Below, piece after piece: positions 15,713-23,615 of a DNA stretch of 33,480 nucleotides. The notes beneath the pieces are model-generated. The model was not told the origin of the DNA. It made no database searches and worked only from the letters and a program-made list of their open reading frames with translations. The stretch is from Oscillospiraceae bacterium. GTDB lineage: Bacteria; Bacillota; Clostridia; Oscillospirales; Oscillospiraceae. Made by a program: the position numbers and the translations under genes. The DNA is taken from positions 1-33,480 of the forward strand of contig JAFSET010000071.1 in assembly GCA_017435615.1 (NCBI GenBank), in the 5' to 3' direction. How positions within the stretch are numbered: position 1 is the stretch's first letter; the number at the start of each line of letters is the position of its first letter.

Positions 15713-18502
15713 ATGGAATACAAAAACACAATTATTACGCCAAAAACCGACTTTCCAATGAAAGCCGGTCTGCCTGCCCGTGAGCCGGGTATGCTGGAAA
15801 ACTGGCAGAAGCTGGATCTGTACAATGCTCTTTTGGAAAAGAACAAGGACCTGCCCCCCTTCGTGCTGCACGACGGCCCTCCCTTCTCCAACGGCTATAT
15901 CCATATGGGTCACGCACTGAACAAGACCCTGAAGGATTTCATCGTCCGCAGCCATGCCATGATGGGTTTCTATACCCCCTATGTCCCTGGCTGGGACAAC
16001 CACGGTCTGCCCATCGAGCGCGCCATCGAGAATTCCAAGAAAAAGCTGAACAGGGATATGTCCGTCCCCGAGTTCCGCAAGGCCTGTGAGGACTTTGCCG
16101 AGGACTTTATCCAAAAGCAGATGGGCGGCTTTAAGCGCCTGGGTGTTGTGGGCGATTGGGAGCATCCCTACCGCACCATGGATAAGCACTTTGAGGCCCA
16201 GGAGGTTAAGGTCTTTGGCAGAATGTTTGACAAGGGCTATATTTACAAGGGTCTAAAGCCTGTTACCTGGTGTCCCTTCTGCGCCACCGCTGTTGCCGAA
16301 GCTGATATCGAGTACAAAGACGATCCCTGTACCTCCGTCTATGTCAAATTCCCCATGAAGGACGATCAGGGTAAGCTGGCCGGCTTTGATTTGAGCAAGG
16401 CCTACTTTGTGATCTGGACCACCACCATTTGGACACTGCCCGGCAACATGGCTATCTGCATGCATCCCCGGGACAGCTACGCCCTGATCAAGGCCGAAAA
16501 CGGTGAAACCTATATTATGGCTGAGGCTTTGGCTGAAAAGGTAATGAAGATCGCCGGCTTTGAAAGCTACGAGGTCCTTGCCACTTATCCGGGCAGCTTC
16601 TTTGAAAATATGCTGGCACAGCACCCCTTCCTGGACAAGACCTCCCGGCTGGTCAATGCGGAATATGTCACCATGGATTCCGGTACCGGCTGTGTCCACA
16701 CTGCCCCCGGCTTCGGTGCTGATGACTACCAGACCTGTATGCGGTACGGTATGGAACTGGTCGTACCTGTGGATGACTACGGCCGTCACACCGACTATGC
16801 CGGCAAGTACGCCGGTTTGAAGACAGAAGAATCCAACCCCATCATCCTGGCAGATATGAAGCAAAGCGGTGCGCTGTTTGCATCCGAAGAAATCGTCCAC
16901 TCCTACCCCCACCACGACCGCTGCAAAAAGCCCATCATCTTCCGGGCCACACCCCAGTGGTTCTGCTCCGTTGAGTCCTTCAAGGACGCCGCTGTACAGG
17001 CCATTGAAAATGTGCAATGGTTCCCCGGCTGGGGCGGTGAGCGGATGGTGAGCATGATCCGTGAGCGTGCCGACTGGTGTATTTCCCGTCAGCGCCGCTG
17101 GGGTCTTCCCATTCCTGTGTTCTATTGCAAGGATTGCGGCAAGCCTGTTTCCAATCCTGATTCCATTGCTAAGATCTCCACTTTGTTCGATACATTCGGT
17201 TCTAACATTTGGTTTGAGAAGGAAGCTATGGAGCTTGTTCCCGATGGCTTTACCTGCCCCCACTGCGGTGGCAAGAGCTTCGACAAGGAGACCGATACTC
17301 TGGACTGCTGGTTCGACTCCGGTTCCACCCACTATGCATCCCTGATGACCCGGACTCCGGAGCTTTGGCCTGCGGATGTGTATATCGAGGGCGCAGACCA
17401 GTACCGCGGATGGTTCCAGTCCAGCCTTCTGACCTCTGTGGGCGCGCTGGATAACGGTGCTCCCTTCAAGCAGGTCCTGACCCACGGCTGGGTAGTTGAC
17501 GGCCAGGGCCGTGCCATGCACAAGAGCCTGGGCAACGGCGTTGACCCTGCTGACCTGATCAAGGATTTCGGCGCTGACATTGTCCGTCTGTGGGCAGCAT
17601 CTTCTAACTACCATGCCGATGTGCGCTGTTCCAAGGAAATCTTTAAGCAGATCGCGCAAAACTATCTGAAGTTCCGTAACACCGCCCGGTACTGCCTGGG
17701 CAACCTGGACGGCTTTGATCCCAACAATTTGGTAGCCGCTGAGGATATGGAGGAACTGGACCGGTGGGCATTGACCAAGCTGAGCAGCCTGATCGTCACC
17801 TGCCGTAAGGCCTACAACAACTATGAATTCCATGTCGTCTCCCACGCCATCAATGATTTTTGCGTAGTGGAGCTGTCCAGCTTCTATCTGGACATCATCA
17901 AGGATCGGCTGTACTGCGAAGGCCGTGACAGTTTGCGCCGCCGCAGCGCTCTGAGCGCCCTGTATCTGATCGTGGATGCACTGGCAAAGCTGTTTGCCCC
18001 CATCCTGGCCTTTACCTGTGATGAAATTTGGCAGGCAATGCCCCACCGGGAGGGCGACGACAGCCGCAATGTGCTGCTCAATCAAATGCCCACCGACTAT
18101 GCCCAGTATGCTCTGAGTGAGGACGCTATGGCAAAGTGGGACAATTATCTGATCCCCCTGCGTCAGGATGTCAACGGCGTGCTGGAGCTTGCCCGTGCAG
18201 ACAAGCGGATCGGCAAGGCACTGGAGGCCCATGTCACCCTGAGCCGTCACGAGGCTTTGGAGAACGCCACAACCAATATGAATTTGGCCGAGCTGTTCAT
18301 CGTTTCCTCCGTGGAATGGGCTGACCCCGAGGAAGGTGCCCTCTCCGGAGCAGGCTCCAACTTTGGCGGTGTCACTGTGGGTGTTTCCGAGGCAAAGGGC
18401 GAAAAGTGCCCCCGTTGCTGGATGCACAGCTTGCAGGCTAATGCCGAGGGTCTGTGCCCCCGCTGCGCAGCCGTCATCAGCCAAATGGACCTGGATATCT
18501 AA
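15713..18502 (+). CDS. ileS: Isoleucine--tRNA ligase
   Basis: A 929-residue class I aminoacyl-tRNA synthetase charging tRNA-Ile. The HIGH motif appears as HMGH (64-67). The KMSKS loop is AMHKS (601-605) followed by LGNGVDP. The editing domain contains the GTGCVHTAPGFGADD stretch. The C-terminus has two CPRC pairs (899-902 and 915-918) forming the zinc finger of the bacterial (type 1) enzymes. AGGAGGT lies 9 nt upstream. Expression is controlled by the T-box leader. A hairpin terminator follows. Confidence 0.97.
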   Translation: MEYKNTIITPKTDFPMKAGLPAREPGMLENWQKLDLYNALLEKNKDLPPFVLHDGPPFSNGYIHMGHALNKTLKDFIVRSHAMMGFYTPYVPGWDNHGLPIERAIENSKKKLNRDMSVPEFRKACEDFAEDFIQKQMGGFKRLGVVGDWEHPYRTMDKHFEAQEVKVFGRMFDKGYIYKGLKPVTWCPFCATAVAEADIEYKDDPCTSVYVKFPMKDDQGKLAGFDLSKAYFVIWTTTIWTLPGNMAICMHPRDSYALIKAENGETYIMAEALAEKVMKIAGFESYEVLATYPGSFFENMLAQHPFLDKTSRLVNAEYVTMDSGTGCVHTAPGFGADDYQTCMRYGMELVVPVDDYGRHTDYAGKYAGLKTEESNPIILADMKQSGALFASEEIVHSYPHHDRCKKPIIFRATPQWFCSVESFKDAAVQAIENVQWFPGWGGERMVSMIRERADWCISRQRRWGLPIPVFYCKDCGKPVSNPDSIAKISTLFDTFGSNIWFEKEAMELVPDGFTCPHCGGKSFDKETDTLDCWFDSGSTHYASLMTRTPELWPADVYIEGADQYRGWFQSSLLTSVGALDNGAPFKQVLTHGWVVDGQGRAMHKSLGNGVDPADLIKDFGADIVRLWAASSNYHADVRCSKEIFKQIAQNYLKFRNTARYCLGNLDGFDPNNLVAAEDMEELDRWALTKLSSLIVTCRKAYNNYEFHVVSHAINDFCVVELSSFYLDIIKDRLYCEGRDSLRRRSALSALYLIVDALAKLFAPILAFTCDEIWQAMPHREGDDSRNVLLNQMPTDYAQYALSEDAMAKWDNYLIPLRQDVNGVLELARADKRIGKALEAHVTLSRHEALENATTNMNLAELFIVSSVEWADPEEGALSGAGSNFGGVTVGVSEAKGEKCPRCWMHSLQANAEGLCPRCAAVISQMDLDI

Positions 18503-18508
18503 TATGAC

Positions 18509-18544
18509 AAAAAGCAAGGAAGGCGAAAACCTTCCTTGCTTTTT
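18509..18544. terminator. Bidirectional terminator between ileS and the GH3 gene
   Basis: AAAAAGCAAGGAAGG (18509-18523) pairs perfectly with CCTTCCTTGCTTTTT (18530-18544) around a CGAAAA loop. The A- and T-tracts at both sides allow it to end transcripts from both converging genes. Confidence 0.9.
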
Positions 18545-18553
18545 ATAATATAA

Positions 18554-20929
18554 TCAATCCAGTTTGAGGATCAGGCCAAGGGTGTGCTTGACGCAATACA
18601 CCAAATGGTTTCTATCCAGCTTGCCCTCATTCAGGGCCTCTCTCAGCCGTTCCGGAAAACCTGCAGGCATCCGGATATCGTTACCGGCAAGCACACATTC
18701 CGACTGATCGCAGGGTACATCCCAGTCACTGGTCACAGCACCCTGATAGCCCCATTCCCTACGCAGGATATTTTCCAAAAGCTCGTAGCTTTCGCAGCAA
18801 CGCTGTCCGTTGATAATATTATAGGCCGTCATGATCAACCAGGGGGAGCCTTCTCTGACACACAGTTCAAAGGGACGAAGATATATTTCACGCAAAGCCC
18901 GTTCCGACACACGGCTGTCACAGTGCATACGGTTTGTCTCCTTGTTGTTACAGGCCAAATGCTTCGGCGTGGCCGCAATTCCCATGCTTTGGACACCGCG
19001 TACAAAGGCCGCTGCCATTTTTCCTGTTAACAAGGGGTCCTCGCTGAAATATTCAAAGTTCCGTCCGCTCAGGGGGTTGCGGTGGATATTCATGCCCGGT
19101 GCCAGCCAAATGCCCAGGGCATTTTCCTTTGCCTCGGCAGCACCTGCCGCACCCACCTGGGTGATCAGTGCCGGGTCCCAGGTGCAGGCCAGCAAGGTAG
19201 CACTGGGCCAAGTCGTGGTTGCAATGCCGGTTTCCGGTTCCAGGCGGATACCGGCAGGTCCGTCGGCTGTCATCACCGGAGGAATTCCCAGCCGGTCTAT
19301 ACCGCCAATTCCGCCGGTATTGTCAACACCATGGGTGAATATACCGCTGCATAACCCAATCAGCTCTTCATCGGAAAGCTGGCTGACAAAGGTATCCAAA
19401 GACGCCTCTCCCTCTGCCACCTTTTCCAGCATATAAACCTGATCGTTATCCGCTTTCGGCTCAGGCCCCCTCTCCGGACGGGACACCTTCTCCCCGGACA
19501 GGCACGCAGGCAGTACCTGGAAGCTGCCATTTGACCCCATCCGCTTTTTCAGCATATGGGGGAAGCATTGCCGACTGAGCTGCTGCACCACACGGAATTC
19601 TTCCTTTACCGAATACTGCCACAGTGCCTGCTGCAGCTCCCGGCAATTGGTACCGGCAAAAAAGCGGTAATTTCCCTGCTCCAACACATAGCACGACGGT
19701 GCGCATTTGCCCAAATCGTCATAGCTTGCCATGGAGGCAACGGGAAAGCTTAGCTCCACAGCTTCCTGTTCCCCGGGTGCTAATAAACAGGTTTTATGAA
19801 ATGCCGCCAGCTCCAGGGCGCTTTTTCCCAGCTTGCCCTGGGGTGCAGAATAATAAACCTGAACCACTTCCCTGCCGGCAACTTTGCCCACATTTTTCAC
19901 CGTCACATGGACACGGATATTGTCCCCTACAGGCGTTGCCTCAGGCTGCGACAGCGCAAAGCGTGTATAGGACAGTCCGTAGCCAAAGGGATAGATCACC
20001 TTTTCCTTTGCGCCTGGGATTGTTTCAAAGTAGCGGTAGCCTACATAAATATCTTCATAATAGCAGACATAGTCATCGCTTTCAAAGTACCCCTGAGCAG
20101 AGGGATAATCGTCATAGCGTCTGGCAAAGGTGTCTGTCAGCTTGCCGGAAGGATTGACATCGCCGCACAAAATATCCGCAATGGCACTGCCGCCCTCCAT
20201 ACCGGCCTGCCAGGCCAAAAGCGCGCCGTCAATTTTGGGGTTGTCACGGATCCAGGATACATCCATGGGGGCACCGATATTCAGCACCACCACTGTATGC
20301 TCAAAAGCCTCTGTCACCTGACGGATCAGCTTTTCTTCCCTGTCAGACAGGTAAAAATCGCCTTTTTCCGGCTTTCGGTCGTATCCTTCTCCGGAAAAAC
20401 GGTAAACGGTGATCACCGCCACCGACGCCCTTGCAGCCGCATCCATCACAATGGCATCGGGAACATCCGGCTCCTGAAAGGTCTCATTTTGACCAAGCTG
20501 ATGCAGCCGGGCCAAGGCGTAATGATAATAAAAGCTGCTTAGCGGCTCATAGACATGGTAATCCGGCTCTTTGGCCGCAAAGCCGGCAAACAGATTGGTC
20601 ACAGAACGGCTGTAGACCATACCGCTGCCGCCGCCGCACTTCAGATAATCCAGGCTGCCAATGCCAAATAAGGCCACAGTGGTATCGCACTTCAAAGGAA
20701 GAATGCCGTTATTCTCCAGCAGGACCATGCCCTCAGCGGCTGCCTTACGGGACAAAGCGGCATGCTGCTCACTTCCGGTCAGTCTTGTTCCCTCAGGACC
20801 CAGGCTGCAAGGCAGACTGTAGCGGTAACGGTTCCATTTGGCAGGACGAACCTGGGCCTGTTCGCCTACCAGTCTATGGCCCCAGGAATGAAAACCGGTC
20901 GGTAAGTCATAACGGTGGATATCCTTCAT
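18554..20929 (-). CDS. Glycoside hydrolase family 3 enzyme with swapped domain order
   Basis: A 791-residue cytoplasmic glycosidase (no signal peptide). In most GH3 enzymes the TIM barrel comes first; here the alpha/beta sandwich (about 55-270) is first, then a fibronectin III-like domain (335-435), and the barrel (510-790) last. The nucleophile is D735 in TSDWD; PKHLACNNKE (655-664) and DGPAGIR (556-562) are further barrel motifs. The likely acid/base is E181 in SGEGYDR. This swapped order is known from beta-glucosidases of rumen Clostridia such as Ruminococcus albus and Butyrivibrio. Likely a beta-glucosidase or beta-xylosidase; specificity cannot be read. AAGGAGTG upstream selects the ATG at 20929. 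Divergent from an AraC regulator. Confidence 0.9.
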   Translation of the reverse strand: MKDIHRYDLPTGFHSWGHRLVGEQAQVRPAKWNRYRYSLPCSLGPEGTRLTGSEQHAALSRKAAAEGMVLLENNGILPLKCDTTVALFGIGSLDYLKCGGGSGMVYSRSVTNLFAGFAAKEPDYHVYEPLSSFYYHYALARLHQLGQNETFQEPDVPDAIVMDAAARASVAVITVYRFSGEGYDRKPEKGDFYLSDREEKLIRQVTEAFEHTVVVLNIGAPMDVSWIRDNPKIDGALLAWQAGMEGGSAIADILCGDVNPSGKLTDTFARRYDDYPSAQGYFESDDYVCYYEDIYVGYRYFETIPGAKEKVIYPFGYGLSYTRFALSQPEATPVGDNIRVHVTVKNVGKVAGREVVQVYYSAPQGKLGKSALELAAFHKTCLLAPGEQEAVELSFPVASMASYDDLGKCAPSCYVLEQGNYRFFAGTNCRELQQALWQYSVKEEFRVVQQLSRQCFPHMLKKRMGSNGSFQVLPACLSGEKVSRPERGPEPKADNDQVYMLEKVAEGEASLDTFVSQLSDEELIGLCSGIFTHGVDNTGGIGGIDRLGIPPVMTADGPAGIRLEPETGIATTTWPSATLLACTWDPALITQVGAAGAAEAKENALGIWLAPGMNIHRNPLSGRNFEYFSEDPLLTGKMAAAFVRGVQSMGIAATPKHLACNNKETNRMHCDSRVSERALREIYLRPFELCVREGSPWLIMTAYNIINGQRCCESYELLENILRREWGYQGAVTSDWDVPCDQSECVLAGNDIRMPAGFPERLREALNEGKLDRNHLVYCVKHTLGLILKLD

Positions 20930-20958
20930 GCAGATCACTCCTTTGAAACGATACATAA

Positions 20959-20987
20959 TTGCATTTTAAGAAAATTTATGCTATAAT
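20959..20987 (+). promoter_or_regulatory. Promoter of the AraC-family regulator gene
   Basis: TTGCAT (20959-20964), 17-nt spacer, TATAAT (20982-20987) with a TGC extension at 20979-20981, a near-ideal promoter. Expected start near 20994. TTGCATT and AATGCAA (20959-20965 and 20985-20991) form a 7-bp inverted repeat that creates the mirrored promoter on the other strand. Confidence 0.72.
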
Positions 20988-20991
20988 GCAA
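20963..20991 (-). promoter_or_regulatory. Promoter of the GH3 gene, superimposed on the AraC promoter
   Basis: Minus strand: TTGCAT (20991-20986), 17-nt spacer, TAAAAT (20968-20963). Expected start near 20956, giving a leader of about 27 nt with the ribosome site. It covers almost the same base pairs as the promoter on the other strand. Confidence 0.55.
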
Positions 20992-21037
20992 GTAATATTC
21001 CGCAGTAATATAGACATTTTCTGCAAGGAGTGCGCGC

Positions 21038-21826
21038 ATGGAAAAGTATTTTAGAGAATTAACAAGAAATATCCGACTGGATCACGACACAGCCACCGCT
21101 CCCTATCCGCCTCATTTTCACGACTCCATTGAGGTAATTTTTGTCCTGGACGGCGCGGAAACAGCCTGCTGCAGCGGTGTTGCCTATCGCTTAAAGCCCG
21201 GCAGCATCTTTTTGGCGGCCTCCAATACCATCCACTCCTACCGTGACCGCAGTCAGAATTTTGAAAAGCTGATGCTGATCATGGAGCCGGGACTGCTGAT
21301 GGGGCCCGGCGCACAGCTTCTGCGAAACGCACCTTACAATCCGGTGTGGAACGATCCGGAGCGAAAAAGTGTGATTTGGTCCCTGATTCAGCAGGCCTAT
21401 GCACAGCAAAACCGGATCCGTAAAGACTCTTTAATCCTGCTGCTCTCCACGGTGATCTCTCTGCTGCTGGAACATATGGATCTGCAAAAAACCGCCGATC
21501 CGGGCAATTCCATCCGCAACATTGTGGACTACTGCCGGGAGCATTTCCGGGAGCCTATCTCCGTGGGGCATCTTGCTGACGCATTGCACCTGAGCCAAAG
21601 CCACATCAGTCATACCTTCAGCAACGTGCTGAACATCAGCTTTCCGGATTATATCAACGGGCTTAGAATGAACGAGGCAGAACGATTGCTGAAAAGCACC
21701 CAAATGAACATCACGCAGATCGCAGTTCAGTCCGGTTTTCCCACCAACCGTACCTTTAACCGGGTCTTTTTAAAGCAGTTTGGAGTCTCCCCCACCGTTT
21801 ACCGCGAACAGCTCCATATCCGCTGA
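21038..21826 (+). CDS. AraC-family transcriptional regulator
   Basis: A 262-residue regulator. The N-terminal cupin-type sensor (about 20-85) includes PPHFHDSIEVIFVLDGAE and LKPGSIFLA, typical of sugar-responsive members. The C-terminal double helix-turn-helix (about 160-260) includes ISVGHLADALHLSQSHIS and the family signature ending FNRVFLKQFGVSPTVYR. It most likely activates the divergent GH3 gene in response to a saccharide. AAGGAG lies 8-9 nt upstream of the ATG. The effector is unknown. Confidence 0.92.
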   Translation: MEKYFRELTRNIRLDHDTATAPYPPHFHDSIEVIFVLDGAETACCSGVAYRLKPGSIFLAASNTIHSYRDRSQNFEKLMLIMEPGLLMGPGAQLLRNAPYNPVWNDPERKSVIWSLIQQAYAQQNRIRKDSLILLLSTVISLLLEHMDLQKTADPGNSIRNIVDYCREHFREPISVGHLADALHLSQSHISHTFSNVLNISFPDYINGLRMNEAERLLKSTQMNITQIAVQSGFPTNRTFNRVFLKQFGVSPTVYREQLHIR

Positions 21827-21827
21827 A

Positions 21828-21861
21828 AAAAAGCGTTGCAGTTTCGTCTGCAACGCTTTTT
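21828..21861. terminator. Bidirectional terminator between the AraC regulator and the aldo/keto reductase
   Basis: AAAAAGCGTTGCAG (21828-21841) and CTGCAACGCTTTTT (21848-21861) form a perfect 14-bp stem with loop TTTCGT, flanked by A- and T-runs on both sides. It sits between two convergent genes. Confidence 0.92.
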
Positions 21862-21863
21862 AA

Positions 21864-22871
21864 TTACACACCGAAGATACTTTCGGCTTTTTTCATCATT
21901 TCCCGGATGGGCAAATTGTAGGGACAGCGGCTTTCGCATACACCGCAGGCAATACAATCCGAGGCTTTTTTGTCAAAGGCGTTATACCGGGCAGTGGCCC
22001 AGTCTTTTAAGTCATAGCGGCTGTAATAGCCCTCCATCATAAAGACTGCCGGAATGCTGATCCCCGCTGCGCAGGGCGCGCAGTAATTGCACCGGCGGCA
22101 GAAATTGCTGCCCAGGCTTTTGCGAATGGCCTCAATGGACTGCTGCTCCCCATCCGTCAGCGGTGCGGTGTTGGAAACAGATGCAAGATTTTGCTGTGCT
22201 TCCTGGATGGTGGCCATACCGGGGATCACCACAGTCACATTGGGATTGAGCGCAATGAAACGCAGTGCCGCACAGGGATCGTCGATGGCACCGCCGGCCA
22301 GCGGCTTCATATCGATAAAACCGATATTCTTTTGGGTGCACCGGGCGATCAGGTCCTCCGCCTGGGTCTCTACGATGTTATAGGGGAACATAATCGTTTC
22401 CACCCAGTCGTATTCCAACGCCTGCTCAAACAACTCCTTGGCGTGAAGCGTAATGCCGATGTGTCCGATCAACCCGGCTTTTTTTGCCTCCTGAAGCGCT
22501 TCCAAGGCGCCGCCGGGCTCCAATACCTGCTGCAGATCCTTGGCTGTGGGATTATGGACCTGATACAGGTCAATATAATCTGTGCGCAAATTTCGAAGGC
22601 TCGTTTGAATATCCTGCGCCATGGCCTCCTTCGTCCGGGCCATACTTTTTGTGGCCAGAATAAACCGGTCCCGAATTCCCTCCAGCGCGTAGCCCAAATA
22701 CTCTTCACTGACGGTATAGCCACGGGCAGTATCAATATAGTTGACTCCCTGCTCCATCAAAAACCGGATCAGCACCTTGGTTTCCTCCGCGCTGGTCTTT
22801 TGAATGGGAATACCGCCAAAGCCCATCCGGGACACGCGCAGGCCTGTTTTTCCTAAAATTCTGTATTCCAT
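21864..22871 (-). CDS. Aldo/keto reductase with C-terminal iron-sulfur domain
   Basis: A 335-residue NAD(P)H-dependent oxidoreductase. The AKR tetrad is present as D47 (YIDTA), Y52, K75 (LATK) and H106 (VHNP). After the barrel, residues 258-267 (C258, C261, C264, C267) and 306-316 (C306, C309, C312, C316, in CIACGVCESRCP) can bind two 4Fe-4S clusters, as in the COG1453 group of anaerobes. The fusion suggests electron exchange with ferredoxin, but the substrate is unknown. A strong AGGAGG precedes the start. It is 36 bp downstream of the pseudouridine synthase gene, so co-transcription is likely. Confidence 0.9.
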   Translation of the reverse strand: MEYRILGKTGLRVSRMGFGGIPIQKTSAEETKVLIRFLMEQGVNYIDTARGYTVSEEYLGYALEGIRDRFILATKSMARTKEAMAQDIQTSLRNLRTDYIDLYQVHNPTAKDLQQVLEPGGALEALQEAKKAGLIGHIGITLHAKELFEQALEYDWVETIMFPYNIVETQAEDLIARCTQKNIGFIDMKPLAGGAIDDPCAALRFIALNPNVTVVIPGMATIQEAQQNLASVSNTAPLTDGEQQSIEAIRKSLGSNFCRRCNYCAPCAAGISIPAVFMMEGYYSRYDLKDWATARYNAFDKKASDCIACGVCESRCPYNLPIREMMKKAESIFGV

Positions 22872-22907
22872 AGTAACCTCCTAATATACGGTACTCATCA
22901 ATATTTT

Positions 22908-23495
22908 TCACTGTGCCCAGGAAGGCAGACTCTCAAAGCAACAGCTTTCTCCCAAATGCTCAAAGCGCAGGCAGCAGGAATAGAGCATAGGCGCTGTTTC
23001 TGCCGCTTTGGAACCGTATTTATGATCCCCTACCAAGGGAAATCCACGGCTGGCAAACTGGACCCGGATCTGATGGCTTCTGCCGGTGTACAGTCGGATA
23101 CGCACCAGGGAACGCTCTCCCTGGGTCAGCCGCTGATAGCAAAGCCGTGCCTGCTTCACACCGGCACGCTGTTTTTTTACCACGAAGACCTTGTTCTTTC
23201 GGCTGTCCTTAAACAGCAGGTCCTCCCAGTCCCCTTCCGGCGGCGGTGTACCGTGGACCGTTGCCACGTACTCCTTGACAAATCGGCCGTCAGTGATCTG
23301 CCGGGACAGCTCCGCAGCCGCCGCAGAGCTGCGTCCGTACACCATCACGCCCCCCACATTCACATCCAGCCTGTGCACAGGGTAAAACGCCCCACCAAGC
23401 TGCTGTCGCAAAAGCTCCGGCACCTGGTGCTCACTGTCTGCGCCCACCGGCTTGAGGATCACCGCAATATACTTATCTTCATACAGTATCTCCAT
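22908..23495 (-). CDS. RluA-family RNA pseudouridine synthase
   Basis: A 195-residue enzyme without an S4 domain. The catalytic aspartate is D44 in VHRLDVNVGGVMVYG; YTGRSHQIRVQFA and FPLVGDHKYG are standard RluA-family motifs. The usual T-S-G after the HRLD motif is replaced by N-V-G-G. It isomerises uridine in rRNA or tRNA; the target site cannot be told from sequence. The start at 23495 has AAAGGAGA upstream; a longer frame extends 47 codons further but crosses the promoter. Divergent from the ABC exporter gene. Confidence 0.88.
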   Translation of the reverse strand: MEILYEDKYIAVILKPVGADSEHQVPELLRQQLGGAFYPVHRLDVNVGGVMVYGRSSAAAAELSRQITDGRFVKEYVATVHGTPPPEGDWEDLLFKDSRKNKVFVVKKQRAGVKQARLCYQRLTQGERSLVRIRLYTGRSHQIRVQFASRGFPLVGDHKYGSKAAETAPMLYSCCLRFEHLGESCCFESLPSWAQ

Positions 23496-23515
23496 GGGTC
23501 CATCTCCTTTCCACC

Positions 23516-23543
23516 AGTATACTAAACTTGCGGCAAAAGTCAA
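23516..23543 (-). promoter_or_regulatory. Promoter of the pseudouridine synthase / aldo-keto reductase operon
   Basis: Minus strand: TTGACT (23543-23538), 16-nt spacer, TATACT (23521-23516). Expected start about 23508. The left edge of the large inverted repeat at 23545-23582 abuts its -35 element. Confidence 0.6.
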
Positions 23544-23544
23544 A

Positions 23545-23582
23545 ATATTTTGCGGAAGTATTGCGCTGTTTCCGCAAAATAT
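23545..23582. promoter_or_regulatory. Perfect 13-bp inverted repeat, candidate operator between divergent genes
   Basis: ATATTTTGCGGAA (23545-23557) and its exact reverse complement (23570-23582) are separated by 12 nt. The repeat lies over the -35 of the ABC promoter, reaches its extended -10, and touches the -35 of the opposite promoter. No U-tract follows, so it is not a normal terminator. A repressor bound here could silence both genes; no regulator gene is adjacent. Confidence 0.6.
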
Positions 23583-23590
23583 GCTATAAT
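23561..23590 (+). promoter_or_regulatory. Promoter of the ABC exporter gene
   Basis: TTGCGC (23561-23566), 18-nt spacer and TATAAT (23585-23590) with TGC at 23582-23584. Expected start near 23597, giving a very short leader of about 19 nt before the ATG at 23616 with TAAGGAGG. Confidence 0.6.
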
Positions 23591-23615
23591 ACCCCAAGTA
23601 TAAGGAGGCACACCT

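Noticed and set aside
16253..18517. Long open frame (754 codons) antisense to ileS
   Set aside because: IleS is unmistakable on the plus strand, and the antisense frame arises from its codon usage; no start signal or domain was seen.
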